From: an uncultured Lachnospiraceae bacterium | Lineage (GTDB): Bacteria; Bacillota; Clostridia; Lachnospirales; Lachnospiraceae | Direction: 5' to 3' | DNA length: 64,000 bases | Assembly: GCA_949840805.1 (NCBI GenBank) | Contig: CATKXR010000008.1 | Location: 1 to 64,000, forward strand | Shown: positions 26,236-34,925 of the stretch, piece by piece | How positions within the stretch are numbered: position 1 is the first letter of the stretch | Layout: each line of letters starts with the position of its first letter | Translations under genes and position numbers: made by a program | Notes under the pieces: generated by a model | Seen by the model: only the letters and a program-made list of their open reading frames with translations | Told to the model about the DNA's origin: nothing | Databases searched by the model: none

Positions 26236-27037
26236 CAGATGTCCTCGCCTGTTCCGGCACGTGACGGCCGTTTTCGTTTTCTCTTGAATCCTTGCGGTCC
26301 CTGCATGCCTTCACAAATGTTTCCATAATCTTTTTCTGCCTCTCATCCTTCCTCCAGGAAAACTCCGGATGCCACTGTACTGCCTGGAGAAAATACCGTT
26401 CCGGACAGCATACGGCCTCCACAATCCGATCTGTGGCATAAGCCATGGCGGTAAGCCCGGGCGCCAGTTCCCTCACCGCCTGATGGTGGCAACTGTTCAC
26501 TCCTATCATCCTTTCCCCTAAGAGCTCATAAAGAGGCTGTCCCTCCACCAGTTCCACATCATGCCACCGGCTGTCATAGGGGGGCTTCATCCGATGGGAA
26601 AGCCCCACTCCACGCTGCGATGGCAGATCCTGGTACAAAGCGCCTCCCATCATCACATTAATAAACTGCAGTCCCCTGCAGATCCCAAAAACCGGCAAAT
26701 CCGCCTGAAAGGCTTCCTGAAACAGCAGCCTTTCCAGCCTGTCCCTTCCCTCATGGCGCTCCCCGCAAAAGGGCAGTACCTCCTGCCCGTACAAGGCCGG
26801 TTCCACATCCTGGCCTCCTGTAAACAAAATTCCGTCGCACATTTCCACCAACTGCCCCACATCCTCACAAGTCGCTTCCACCGGAAGGATTACAGGCAGC
26901 CCGCCGCAGGCAGACAACACCTCCAGATAGCCTGGCAGCATCCAGATACTCTCTCTTCCCACATCATATAAAGGCGTAACGCCAATAACCGGCTTTCCCA
27001 TTTTTCCATTCCATCCTTTCTTCTTGCCATTCTCCAT
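26213..27037 (-). CDS. Class I glutamine amidotransferase-like hydrolase (PuuD/peptidase C26 type)
   Basis: 274 aa. The family cleaves gamma-glutamyl bonds such as gamma-glutamyl-GABA. The nucleophile elbow FGICRGLQFINVMMGG holds the catalytic Cys; VQWHPEFS holds the His-x-Glu pair. FTGGQDVEPALYGQE and SCHHQAV are further family blocks. The C-terminus is extended by a polar tail encoded by tandem repeats. ATG at 27037, or the ATG at 27001 (MGKPVIGV) behind AAAGGATGG. Substrate not certain. Confidence 0.88.
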   Translation of the reverse strand: MENGKKKGWNGKMGKPVIGVTPLYDVGRESIWMLPGYLEVLSACGGLPVILPVEATCEDVGQLVEMCDGILFTGGQDVEPALYGQEVLPFCGERHEGRDRLERLLFQEAFQADLPVFGICRGLQFINVMMGGALYQDLPSQRGVGLSHRMKPPYDSRWHDVELVEGQPLYELLGERMIGVNSCHHQAVRELAPGLTAMAYATDRIVEAVCCPERYFLQAVQWHPEFSWRKDERQKKIMETFVKACRDRKDSRENENGRHVPEQARTSAGGKQRR

Positions 27038-27253
27038 ACCAGTCCCTGTTACAAGATCTCTGCCTGGAATGCTACGATTATACCACTAACCCGGTTATCC
27101 TGCTACCAATTCTTATAAAAGCAATATGTAAAAGCCGCGCTCCTCTGGCAAAGCCACAAAACCATTTACTGCAAACCTTTACGGCAATAATTTCTTTTCG
27201 GAAGAGATTCCGGTGAGTTTTTTGCTTTTCGACAAATTTCATATTTTCAGGTA

Positions 27254-27282
27254 TTCCATTCTCTTCCAAAATCCCTTATAAT
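27254..27282 (+). promoter_or_regulatory. Sense promoter of toxin/antisense locus 1
   Basis: TATAAT at 27277-27282 with a weak TTCCAT 17 bases upstream. The words TTCC, CAAAATCC and TATAA recur in the same order before locus 2 (59545-59573). The start near 27289 gives a leader of about 160 bases. Confidence 0.55.
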
Positions 27283-27371
27283 GATTTTACCTGCTGAAAG
27301 TCCCCTAATGAATGGAAGGCAGGTTGGAGACATCAGCGAGAGCGAGTGAGCACTCCCTATTTTGGAGGATA

Positions 27372-27421
27372 CACACCCTCGGGGCTGGTTTAATTCAACT
27401 TAGACCAGTGCCGCAGGTGTG
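27372..27421 (+). promoter_or_regulatory. 5' leader hairpin of locus 1
   Basis: CACACC (27372-27377) pairs with GGTGTG (27416-27421); inner arms CTGG/CCAG and TAA/TTA close a 6-base loop. The sequence GGTGTGTAAACACC right after can form an alternative hairpin. The same architecture is nearly perfect in locus 2. It sits 20 bases before the ribosome site, so it may delay translation. Confidence 0.6.
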
Positions 27422-27450
27422 TAAACACCAAAGAAAGGAGGATCGGGTCT

Positions 27451-27645
27451 GTGAGTATTTTAGACATCATGAGCCGTGTTGTGAGTATTTTTACAGGCAT
27501 TGTGGGAGGCCTTAACGGGTTGATCGCATTAGCTCAAAAGTGTAAACCTTACATAAAACGGCACAAGGTACAGACAGAAAAAGACCCATCAGCGAGCTTG
27601 GCGGCAACTGACGGGTCGAACGGCGATTGCGTAAACAATCGTTAA
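27451..27645 (+). CDS. Short membrane peptide, candidate type I toxin (locus 1)
   Basis: 64 aa, GTG start behind AAAGGAGG. Residues 3-28 are hydrophobic (SILDIMSRVVSIFTGIVGG, then LNGLIALA), then a basic stretch KCKPYIKRHK and a tail TEKDPSASLAATDGS ending GDCVNNR. A paralogue of 57 aa at 59699 shares the plan and the tail (TEKDPSASLQAPDGSKGDC). A single membrane helix with a basic tail, plus an antisense RNA over the 3' end, is the plan of TxpA/BsrG-type toxins. I cannot match it to a named family. Confidence 0.7.
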   Translation: MSILDIMSRVVSIFTGIVGGLNGLIALAQKCKPYIKRHKVQTEKDPSASLAATDGSNGDCVNNR

Positions 27646-27682
27646 TCTTCCAAGGGCGGCAGCTTCATCGCCGCCTCTTTCC
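27578..27682 (-). ncRNA. Candidate antisense RNA of locus 1
   Basis: Predicted from the promoter at 27689-27717 to a terminator inside the peptide gene. Minus-strand GACCCGTCAG (27608-27617) pairs with CTGATGGGTC (27583-27592) using one G-U pair, then TTTTT (27578-27582). About 105 nt. It overlaps the last 23 codons and the sense terminator (27653-27681). The equivalent plus-strand hairpin would contain an A-C mismatch and has no T-run, so the structure belongs to the minus strand. Confidence 0.65.
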
Positions 27683-27688
27683 AATTTC

Positions 27689-27717
27689 ATAATAGCATTT
27701 TGTCAGGGTGAAGTCAA
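27689..27717 (-). promoter_or_regulatory. Antisense promoter of locus 1
   Basis: TTGACT (27712-27717), 17-base spacer ending in TGC, TATTAT (27689-27694): an extended -10 promoter. Locus 2 has the same -35, spacer length and TGC. Confidence 0.75.
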
Positions 27718-27801
27718 TAGGGAATTCATTTCCCTCGGAGCTATACCACCTAATCTGAAGAACTTCCCTCTAACCGTAAACATTTATATTTTATCAGCCT
27801 C

Positions 27802-28395
27802 CTAAATCTTAATAAACATCCCCGCCTTCTTAAGCACCGGCCTCACTGCCATATACACCGCCACTACCACCACGGTTCCCGCCACCGCGTTGATAAATGT
27901 TATCCCCGCCGCCCAGGTAGACATGATCTTTGCCGCGTCCGACTGGACTCCAAGCACGTAATTCTTATAAAAATACCCTGCTATGGGATCCATGATCACA
28001 TTAAACCCCAGGCCTGCGATGGAGGCGATCAACGTCCACTTAAACACATATTTCCCGTCATGCTCCTGGGTAATGTGAGCAATCCTGTGAGCCACAAAAC
28101 CTGCAATCAGCCCGATGCACAGTTTCAGCACAAACGTCTTCGGCGCGCTGGTAATGTACACCGGATCCAGGATATCCGCAATGGTCATCCCCAAAGAGCC
28201 TGCCAGCCCGCCATACACACCGCCCAGCAGCAGCGCCGCCAGCACGCAAAACGCATTTCCGATATGAAGCGCCACATAATCTCCCTGGAAAGTGGGAACC
28301 GGTATCTTCAGAAAAGTAAACGCCACATAACAAAGAGCTGCCATAAGCGCGGTCAGCACAATTTTATACACCTTATCGTTTCTCTGGTCACTCAT
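27802..28395 (-). CDS. ECF transporter S component
   Basis: 197 aa integral membrane protein with about six helices. The N-terminal helix LTALMAALCYVAFTFLKIPV, with its Ala/small-residue pattern, is the EcfT-contact motif of ECF substrate-binding subunits. GLAGSLGMTIADILDP follows in the third helix. It binds a vitamin or related solute and works with a shared EcfAA'T module encoded elsewhere. The substrate cannot be read from sequence, and no riboswitch is seen upstream. ATG at 28395 behind AAAGGAGG. Confidence 0.85.
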   Translation of the reverse strand: MSDQRNDKVYKIVLTALMAALCYVAFTFLKIPVPTFQGDYVALHIGNAFCVLAALLLGGVYGGLAGSLGMTIADILDPVYITSAPKTFVLKLCIGLIAGFVAHRIAHITQEHDGKYVFKWTLIASIAGLGFNVIMDPIAGYFYKNYVLGVQSDAAKIMSTWAAGITFINAVAGTVVVVAVYMAVRPVLKKAGMFIKI

Positions 28396-28501
28396 AACAC
28401 AATCCTCCTTTACTATGCCACTCATCATAGCATGGAACCCTGATGTTATAAATAACCAGATTGTTTCTTTTTAACCATATCAGTTTCTATGCGGGCTGCC
28501 T

Positions 28502-29158
28502 TTAATCCCGGGATTCCACACACACCAGCACCCCGTCTTCAAATTCCAGGACGGCTTCCTCCTCCACCAGCTCATTGCTGATACATAGCCCCGCTTCCTC
28601 TCCCCGGCGGATATCCTTCTTGTAAAGCGGATACTTGAACCCCTTCAGGGTGATGCCTGTTACCTTCTCCGTATAAGGCAAAAAGGACACATATTTCCCC
28701 CATAAACGCGCCTTACTAAAACTTGTCTCCTGATCAACCAGATAGATCTTATTCCAGGGATCCACGATCCACGCCTGTACCTCCTTCTGCATACAGCCAT
28801 ATAACAGATGGATATTTCCCAGCATGTGGTCCGCCCGTCCCCCGGTAGCGCCTAAAAACACGATCTGGCTACAGGCCAGAGCCAGCGCGCGGTTGCGGGC
28901 CAGTTCCGTGTCCGTTTCATTTTTTTCCGGCCTGTGCTTCTCCCATACAATATAGGGGATCTTCCGAAATTCCTCCACCACCTGATTCTGCACAGTGTCA
29001 AAATCCCCCACAATATAGTCAGGTATCATCTCAAGAGCCTTTACTGCCTCAAGTCCCCTGTCCACTGCAATCACCTTATCAAAGGTTTCCTTTTTTAAAA
29101 AAGACCGGGCGAAAGCCAGATCCAGCTTGCCGCCCGTCACAATCAGACACCTTTTCAT
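28502..29158 (-). CDS. thiN: Thiamine pyrophosphokinase
   Basis: 218 aa. Transfers pyrophosphate from ATP to thiamine to give TPP. Motifs: AVDRGLEAVKALEMIPDYIV, GDFDTVQ, KNETDTELARNRAL (metal/ATP site) and FLGATGGRADHMLGNIHLL. Last gene of the rsgA-rpe-thiN end of the operon and overlaps the rpe stop by 4 bases. This neighbourhood is standard for Firmicutes. Confidence 0.95.
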   Translation of the reverse strand: MKRCLIVTGGKLDLAFARSFLKKETFDKVIAVDRGLEAVKALEMIPDYIVGDFDTVQNQVVEEFRKIPYIVWEKHRPEKNETDTELARNRALALACSQIVFLGATGGRADHMLGNIHLLYGCMQKEVQAWIVDPWNKIYLVDQETSFSKARLWGKYVSFLPYTEKVTGITLKGFKYPLYKKDIRRGEEAGLCISNELVEEEAVLEFEDGVLVCVESRD

Positions 29159-29826
29159 CCGTTAAATTCCTCAAACTTTCTCAAAAACTCCCGGGTATTG
29201 GCCCCGGCATCCCCGCCAAAAACCGCTGAACCGGCCACAATCACATTCGCCCCGGCCTCCAGCGCCTGATCCACATTCCCCAGGGTCACGCCTCCGTCTA
29301 CCTGAATGCGGATCTGCTCCTCCTTCCCCAGCTCACGGAGCCGGTCCCGGACCTGTCTCACTTTTTCCATGGTATAAGGAAGCAATTTCTGCCCCCCGAA
29401 CCCCGGGTTCACTGACATAATCAATACCATATCCACCTGTTCCAGAATACAGTCCAGCATCGAAACCGGCGTAGCAGGATTCAGGGCCACCCCTGCCTTC
29501 ATACCCAGTTCCCGGATCTGATGGATCGTCCGGTCCAGATGGCAGCACGCCTCCTGATGGACGCATAAAAGATCCGCCCCTGCCTCCTTCATGGCCCCGG
29601 CATATCTTCCCGGTTCCTCCACCATCATATGGACGTCAAACACCTTGTCCGTACAGGACCGGATACTTTTTATCACCGGCATGCCAAATGAGATGCTCGG
29701 CACAAACATCCCATCCATCACATCAATATGGATATATTCCGCCCCCGCGTCCGCAGCCTCCGAAACCTGCTGCCCTAATCTTTTAAAATCCGCCGCCAGG
29801 ATAGACGGTGCAAGTATTGTCCTCAT
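29155..29826 (-). CDS. rpe: Ribulose-phosphate 3-epimerase
   Basis: 223 aa TIM barrel of the pentose phosphate pathway; interconverts ribulose-5-P and xylulose-5-P. Motifs: APSILAADFKRLG, YIHIDVMDGMFVPSISFG (metal and catalytic Asp/His), DVHMMVEEPGRY, MSVNPGFGGQ and QVDGGVTLGN. One base after rsgA and overlapping thiN. Confidence 0.97.
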   Translation of the reverse strand: MRTILAPSILAADFKRLGQQVSEAADAGAEYIHIDVMDGMFVPSISFGMPVIKSIRSCTDKVFDVHMMVEEPGRYAGAMKEAGADLLCVHQEACCHLDRTIHQIRELGMKAGVALNPATPVSMLDCILEQVDMVLIMSVNPGFGGQKLLPYTMEKVRQVRDRLRELGKEEQIRIQVDGGVTLGNVDQALEAGANVIVAGSAVFGGDAGANTREFLRKFEEFNG

Positions 29827-29827
29827 A

Positions 29828-30709
29828 TCAGTATCTCCTTTTTCCCTTCAGTTCCTCATACAGCAGCCGGTAATTGCCGTAACGGCTCTGGCTGATTCTC
29901 CCGTCCCGGACTGCCTCTTTTACGCCGCAGTCCGGCTCTCCCACATGGACGCAATCATCCCCGAACCGGCACAATCCCTCATAAGGCTCAAATTCCGGAA
30001 AGTAATACTTCAGCTTTCTTTCCTCCAGTTCCCCCAGATAAAGGGAGCTGAACCCCGGCGTATCCATCAGATAGGTATCCCCTTCCACACAAAACAGCTC
30101 TGCATGGCGGGTCGTGTGTTTTCCTCTCTGGATCTTTCTGCTGATCTGGCCGGTCTCCATCTCCGCCTTTGGCTGCAGCAAATTTGTCAAGGAAGATTTC
30201 CCCACTCCGGACGAACCTGCCAGAATTGTGGTCTTCCCCTCCAACATCTGCCGGATCTTTTGGATGCCCCTTCCGTCATAAGTACTGATAAAATGCACCG
30301 TGCATCCACTGCCTTGATAGATCTCCTCATAACGTCTCTGATCGCCGTCCCGGCTTAGATCCATCTTATTAAAACAGATCAGAGCCGGTACGTGCTGCAT
30401 CTCCATCATTACCAGGAAACGGTCCAGAAGATTCAGATTAGGCTCCGGCTCCCTCACAGCAAACACCACCAATGCCTGGTCAACGTTGGCGCTTGCCGGG
30501 CGGACCAGCTCGTTTTTCCTGGGAAGAATCTCATCGATATTTCCCTCCTGGCCCGCCTCATCCAGTATGGTAAACTCCACGTCGTCTCCCACCAGAGGCT
30601 TCACGCCACGCTTGCGGAATACTCCCTTTGCCTTGCAGGCATACACCTTTTCTTTCCTGTCATGCACATAATAAAAACCTGCAATTCCTTTGATTATCTT
30701 TCCCGTCAT
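29828..30709 (-). CDS. rsgA: Ribosome small subunit-dependent GTPase A
   Basis: 293 aa. Circularly permuted GTPase checking late 30S maturation. An N-terminal OB fold is followed by G4 (CFNKMDL), then G1 (AGSSGVGKSSLTNLL) and G3 (DTPGFSSL). The C-terminal zinc region is CRFGDDCVHVGEPDCGV (Cys-His-Cys ligands). It lies 12 bases after the PASTA kinase gene, as is typical. G-motif order G4-G1-G3 is diagnostic. Confidence 0.96.
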   Translation of the reverse strand: MTGKIIKGIAGFYYVHDRKEKVYACKAKGVFRKRGVKPLVGDDVEFTILDEAGQEGNIDEILPRKNELVRPASANVDQALVVFAVREPEPNLNLLDRFLVMMEMQHVPALICFNKMDLSRDGDQRRYEEIYQGSGCTVHFISTYDGRGIQKIRQMLEGKTTILAGSSGVGKSSLTNLLQPKAEMETGQISRKIQRGKHTTRHAELFCVEGDTYLMDTPGFSSLYLGELEERKLKYYFPEFEPYEGLCRFGDDCVHVGEPDCGVKEAVRDGRISQSRYGNYRLLYEELKGKRRY

Positions 30710-30721
30710 ACATCCTTAACC

Positions 30722-33061
30722 TCAGTCCATAGGGAAAAATGTCAGCGGATAAGCTTTCAGCACAGCCCCTGACTGCACATCCACAACCTCCACCTCTCCC
30801 TTATCACTGCCATTCATGCTCTCAATGCTGGTATAATTAATCGGCAGCAGGGCAGCCCCCGTAATGGTTTTTTCATCCGTCAATGTCCGGTAAATGGATG
30901 TCCCGTCCGGCTCATGCTGGTGCAGCCTTACCAATATGGTAACGCTGGCTCCCACAGCCCCGGGTCCGATCAGCGCGCTGAGGTCATACACGTCACTAAT
31001 GGAAGCCACATACCTCTGCTGTCTGGCCTCCGGACCGCTGCTGACCACATAGCTGATCTGCCCGCCTTCTTCGATCTGCCCGTTCTCACCGCCCGCCTGG
31101 CGGATAATGCTTCCCTTTGGAACCGTATCGCTGCTCTCCGTTGAAGTGCTCCCGGGTACAAGACCTGCCTCCCCAAGAAGCGCCAGGGCCTCCTCCTCCG
31201 GTTTTCCAGTCAGATCCGGCACCGGAACCATATTCACACGAGGCCCCTTACTTACATAAAAAGTAACCGTACTGCCTTCCTCAGCCTTCTCCGGCTCAAA
31301 CCGGATCAGATTGCCCGCCTCTACATTCTCGTTCTCCTCCTCGACAATCTCAACCGACAGCCCGCTGTCTTCCAACAGCCTGCGGGCCGAAACCACACTC
31401 ATCGTATCCAGATTGAGAGACGACAGATCGATCTTATCCGAGCCCAGGCTCACCACTACATTTACGTGGGAATATTTAGACACAACAGCCCCTGGCTGAG
31501 GATCCTGGGAAATGACGTATCCTTTTTCCACTATCTCCGAAGACTGGTAAACCGGCTTCATGCTCAGGAAATTCTCCTTCAGCTTTGCCTCTGCCAGATC
31601 CTCTGGCAGTTCCAGCACCTCCGGCATATATACCTCGCTGTCCTTTAATGTCTCGCCGTTTTCATGGGTCTCCACCACGATGCTTTGGCTCTCCGAGGAA
31701 GATTCCTGCCGTAAAATACCGGAACCCGGCTGGAACAGCCCTCCCAGTTTGGAAAATACCACAATAAGCACCGCGACAATAAGGATCGCCACCACAATCC
31801 CCGCCCCTGCCAGCAGGCGCTCAATATGGGAATCCGGCGCTTCCTCCTCTGCCGGACGCCCCTGGCTCTCCTGACGCCTTCTGGGAGGCCTCCTTCCTTC
31901 CGGATAACGGGCCGCGGCTGCCTCGCCTGCAGGCCTGCGTCCATATTCCCGCACAGGCTGCTCCCTGGCCGGGACATACTCCCGCGCCGGTTCCTCCCGT
32001 GCCGGGCTATACTCCCGCACTGGTTCCTCCCTCGCCGGACCATATTCCCGCATCGGTTCTTCCCGGGCCGGGCCGTACTCCCGCACTGATTCTTCCCGCG
32101 CCGAACCGTACTCCCGGGCCGGTTCCTCCCGCATCGGGACATGCAGTTCCTTGATCCTGGCCATCTCTCTTCCGGTGAACTTGACAGTCTGCCCGTTTAA
32201 GGCCTGCTGCTCATCCATGCTCCGGACAAAATCTCCCTCCGGAGAAACCAGCGCCTTCCTGAGATCCGCAATCAGCTCACCGGCGCTTCCATAACGCAGC
32301 TCCGGCTTTTTTGCCGTACATTTTAAGATAATGCGCTCCAGGCTCACCGGTATCTCCGGATTGTACACGCTGGGCGGCACCACGGGCGACTCTAAGTGGG
32401 CCAGCGCAATGGCTACCGTATTGTCCCCCTCAAAAGGCACCTTCCCGGTCAGCATCTCGTACATCGTGATCCCCAAAGAATAGATATCGCTGCGGGCATC
32501 GCTGTAACCGCCTCTGGCCTGCTCCGGGGAAATATAGTGAATCGAACCCATGGCAGCCGAAGTAAGGGTCTCCGTAGACACCCCGCGGGCAATGCCGAAA
32601 TCCGCCACCTTTACCTTCCCGTCCCGGGAAATAATCATATTCTGGGGCTTTATATCCCGATGGATAATATTCTGTTCGTGGGCGGCTCCGATTCCCTGAG
32701 CCACCTGGATGGCAATGCCAATGCTCTCCTTGACTTCCAGCCTGCCCTTCCTGGCAATGTACGCCTTTAAGGTGGCCCCTTCTATAAGCTCCATCACAAT
32801 ATAATGAAGTTTTTCCTCATCGATAACATCGTATACATTGACTATATTCGGATGGGAGAGCCTGGCCGCCGCCTGGGCTTCCATCTTAAACTTGCCCACA
32901 AAAGTACTGTCATTGCTGAATTCTTCTTTTAACAGCTTAATCGCCACCAGACGGTTCAGCTTATGGCACCTGGCCTTGTACACCACCGACATGCCGCCGG
33001 AGCCCACCTGCTCTAAGATCTCATAACGGTTCTGCAGATACACTCCGGGCCTCAAGGTCAT
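30722..33061 (-). CDS. prkC: PASTA-domain Ser/Thr protein kinase
   Basis: 779 aa. Kinase domain (about 10-270): GSGGMSVVYKA, VAIKLLKEE, HRDIKPQNM, ADFGIARG and an activation loop with Thr (STETLTSAAMGSIHYISPE). The juxtamembrane region carries about six 12-residue repeats of the type REEPVREYGPA, then an Arg-rich stretch. A single membrane helix (GIVVAILIVAVLIVVF, near 430) leads to extracellular PASTA repeats (about 480-690) that bind muropeptides. A further beta domain ends the protein. The gene overlaps its phosphatase by 4 bases. Senses wall fragments; linked to germination and wall control. Confidence 0.95.
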   Translation of the reverse strand: MTLRPGVYLQNRYEILEQVGSGGMSVVYKARCHKLNRLVAIKLLKEEFSNDSTFVGKFKMEAQAAARLSHPNIVNVYDVIDEEKLHYIVMELIEGATLKAYIARKGRLEVKESIGIAIQVAQGIGAAHEQNIIHRDIKPQNMIISRDGKVKVADFGIARGVSTETLTSAAMGSIHYISPEQARGGYSDARSDIYSLGITMYEMLTGKVPFEGDNTVAIALAHLESPVVPPSVYNPEIPVSLERIILKCTAKKPELRYGSAGELIADLRKALVSPEGDFVRSMDEQQALNGQTVKFTGREMARIKELHVPMREEPAREYGSAREESVREYGPAREEPMREYGPAREEPVREYSPAREEPAREYVPAREQPVREYGRRPAGEAAAARYPEGRRPPRRRQESQGRPAEEEAPDSHIERLLAGAGIVVAILIVAVLIVVFSKLGGLFQPGSGILRQESSSESQSIVVETHENGETLKDSEVYMPEVLELPEDLAEAKLKENFLSMKPVYQSSEIVEKGYVISQDPQPGAVVSKYSHVNVVVSLGSDKIDLSSLNLDTMSVVSARRLLEDSGLSVEIVEEENENVEAGNLIRFEPEKAEEGSTVTFYVSKGPRVNMVPVPDLTGKPEEEALALLGEAGLVPGSTSTESSDTVPKGSIIRQAGGENGQIEEGGQISYVVSSGPEARQQRYVASISDVYDLSALIGPGAVGASVTILVRLHQHEPDGTSIYRTLTDEKTITGAALLPINYTSIESMNGSDKGEVEVVDVQSGAVLKAYPLTFFPMD

Positions 33062-33807
33062 AATGACACCTCATGGCTCTGGGGTTCGATCAGAATCACG
33101 GAAATATTGTCCTTCCCGCCGCCCCGGTTGGCTGCCTCCACCAGGGCTTTCACCCTGTGTTCAAGGGTCTCTTCTGTACGGATGATATATTCTATCTCCA
33201 ATTCATCTACCATATTGCTTAAACCGTCCGAACACATGAGGATATGGTCCTTTTCCTTCAGCTTGAAAGTAAACAGGTCAATTTCCACAGTCTCCGCCGT
33301 ACCCACCGCGCGGGTAATGATATTCTTATATTCAAGGTAATCCCTGCTTCCCCGCTTCATCTTTCCCCTGGCCACCAGTTCTTCCACATAGGAATGGTCC
33401 CTGGTCACTTGCTCCAATTCCTCCCTGAGCAGATACAGCCGGCTGTCCCCGATATTGGCCACATAAAGCTCGCCGTCTTTGATCGTGGCTGCCACCAGGG
33501 TGCTTCCCATGCCGGACATCTCCGGCTCACGGCTGGCCCGGTTATAAAGCTCCCGGTTCATTCTGGTAATCCCTTCCTTTAAAAGCGTGTCGACATCTTT
33601 TTCCGAAGATCTCCCCTCAAAAAATCCAACCAGATACTCTACGGCAAAGCGGGACGCATAATCGCCCGCCTTATGGCCGCCCATGCCGTCCGCCACAATA
33701 AACAGGTTATCCAAAGAACCCACAGGGGTCGTGAAACAGTAGATATAATCCTGATTCATACTGCGGCATTTTCCCACATCCGTAAGCGCGTATGCCTGCA
33801 TCGCCAT
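33058..33807 (-). CDS. prpC: PP2C-type Ser/Thr phosphatase
   Basis: 249 aa. Metal-dependent phosphatase that reverses PrkC phosphorylation. Motifs: DVGKCRSMNQDY, VADGMGGHKAGDYAS, NIGDSRLYLLR, MCSDGLSNM and GGKDNISVILIEP with the metal-binding aspartates. Located 10 bases after rlmN and overlapping prkC by 4 bases, the standard rlmN-prpC-prkC-rsgA order. Confidence 0.96.
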   Translation of the reverse strand: MAMQAYALTDVGKCRSMNQDYIYCFTTPVGSLDNLFIVADGMGGHKAGDYASRFAVEYLVGFFEGRSSEKDVDTLLKEGITRMNRELYNRASREPEMSGMGSTLVAATIKDGELYVANIGDSRLYLLREELEQVTRDHSYVEELVARGKMKRGSRDYLEYKNIITRAVGTAETVEIDLFTFKLKEKDHILMCSDGLSNMVDELEIEYIIRTEETLEHRVKALVEAANRGGGKDNISVILIEPQSHEVSL

Positions 33808-33816
33808 CCACCTCCT

Positions 33817-34854
33817 TCAATTTCTTGACAGGAAGCTTCTCCGAAGCTGCCCGCAGGCCCCTTGAATATCCCTTCCCATCTCCCGTCTTATGGTAACAGC
33901 GATCCCTGCTTTTTCCAGGATCTCCTTAAATTCCAGAATCGCCTTGTGGTCAGATCTGGTAAAATCCCGCTCTTTTACAGGATTTACCGGAATCAGGTTC
34001 ACATGCCCGTGAAGCCCTTCAAGAAGGCGGGCAAGCTCCTCTGCCTCCTGACGGCCGTCATTGATTCCCTTCATCAGGCTGTACTCAAAAGTCACCCTGC
34101 GCCCGGTCCGTTTAAAATATTCCCCGCACGCTTTCAGCACTTCAGGCAAAGGATATGCCTTTGCCGCCGGCATCAGCTTCCGGCGTATCTCATCGTTGGG
34201 GGCATGAAGGGACAAAGCCAGCGTCACCGGAAGCCCTTCCTCTGCAAACCTGTAAATCCCCGGCACAATCCCGCAGGTAGACAGGGTAATATTGCGCAGG
34301 CTTATATTCAGCCCCCGCTCATCTGAAATCAAATGCAGAAACCGGATCACGGCATCATAATTGTCAAAGGGTTCCCCGGAACCCATTATGACCACATGGG
34401 AAATCCTCCTGCCTGTGAGATCCTGGATCCGGTATATCTGCTCCAGCATCTCAGATGCGGCCAGATTCCTCTCCAGGCCGTCTATAGTGGACGCGCAAAA
34501 ACGGCATCCCATACGACATCCCACCTGGGAAGAAATACACACGGAATTGCCGTGGCGGTACTCCATCCAGACGCTCTCAATCACATTCCCGTCCGCTAAG
34601 CGGAATAAATATTTGCGGGTCTCGTCCGTGAGGGAAACCCGTTCCTCCAAAAGCTCCAATACGGTCAATTCAAACTGTCCGGCAAATTTCTCCCGAAGTT
34701 TTACCGGCAGGTCTGTCATCTGTCCAAAGTCCGTGGCCAGCTTTTGATGAAGCCATCCGTATAGCTGGCTGGCGCGAAAAGGCCTCTCCCCCATTTCCTT
34801 AATAATCTTTTCCAACTCTGAAAAATAAAGGGACCTGATATCAATCGTTTCCAT
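33817..34854 (-). CDS. rlmN: 23S rRNA/tRNA adenine-C2 methyltransferase
   Basis: 345 aa. Radical SAM enzyme methylating C2 of A2503 in 23S rRNA and A37 in some tRNAs. The cluster motif GCRMGCRFCAS is C-x3-C-x2-C. EPFDNYDAV, SLRNITLSTCGIVPGI and a C-terminal catalytic Cys region (RREMGRDIQGACGQL) are present. The ATG at 34854 (METIDIRSL) follows GGAGGGAG closely; an ATG at 34875 is possible but has a weaker ribosome site. Confidence 0.95.
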   Translation of the reverse strand: METIDIRSLYFSELEKIIKEMGERPFRASQLYGWLHQKLATDFGQMTDLPVKLREKFAGQFELTVLELLEERVSLTDETRKYLFRLADGNVIESVWMEYRHGNSVCISSQVGCRMGCRFCASTIDGLERNLAASEMLEQIYRIQDLTGRRISHVVIMGSGEPFDNYDAVIRFLHLISDERGLNISLRNITLSTCGIVPGIYRFAEEGLPVTLALSLHAPNDEIRRKLMPAAKAYPLPEVLKACGEYFKRTGRRVTFEYSLMKGINDGRQEAEELARLLEGLHGHVNLIPVNPVKERDFTRSDHKAILEFKEILEKAGIAVTIRREMGRDIQGACGQLRRSFLSRN

Positions 34855-34925
34855 TCTCCCTCCGCCAAAAACCATTTCCGCATCCGTACCGCGTTTCGTA
34901 ACCGTCCGAAAATAACCGATGCGAT

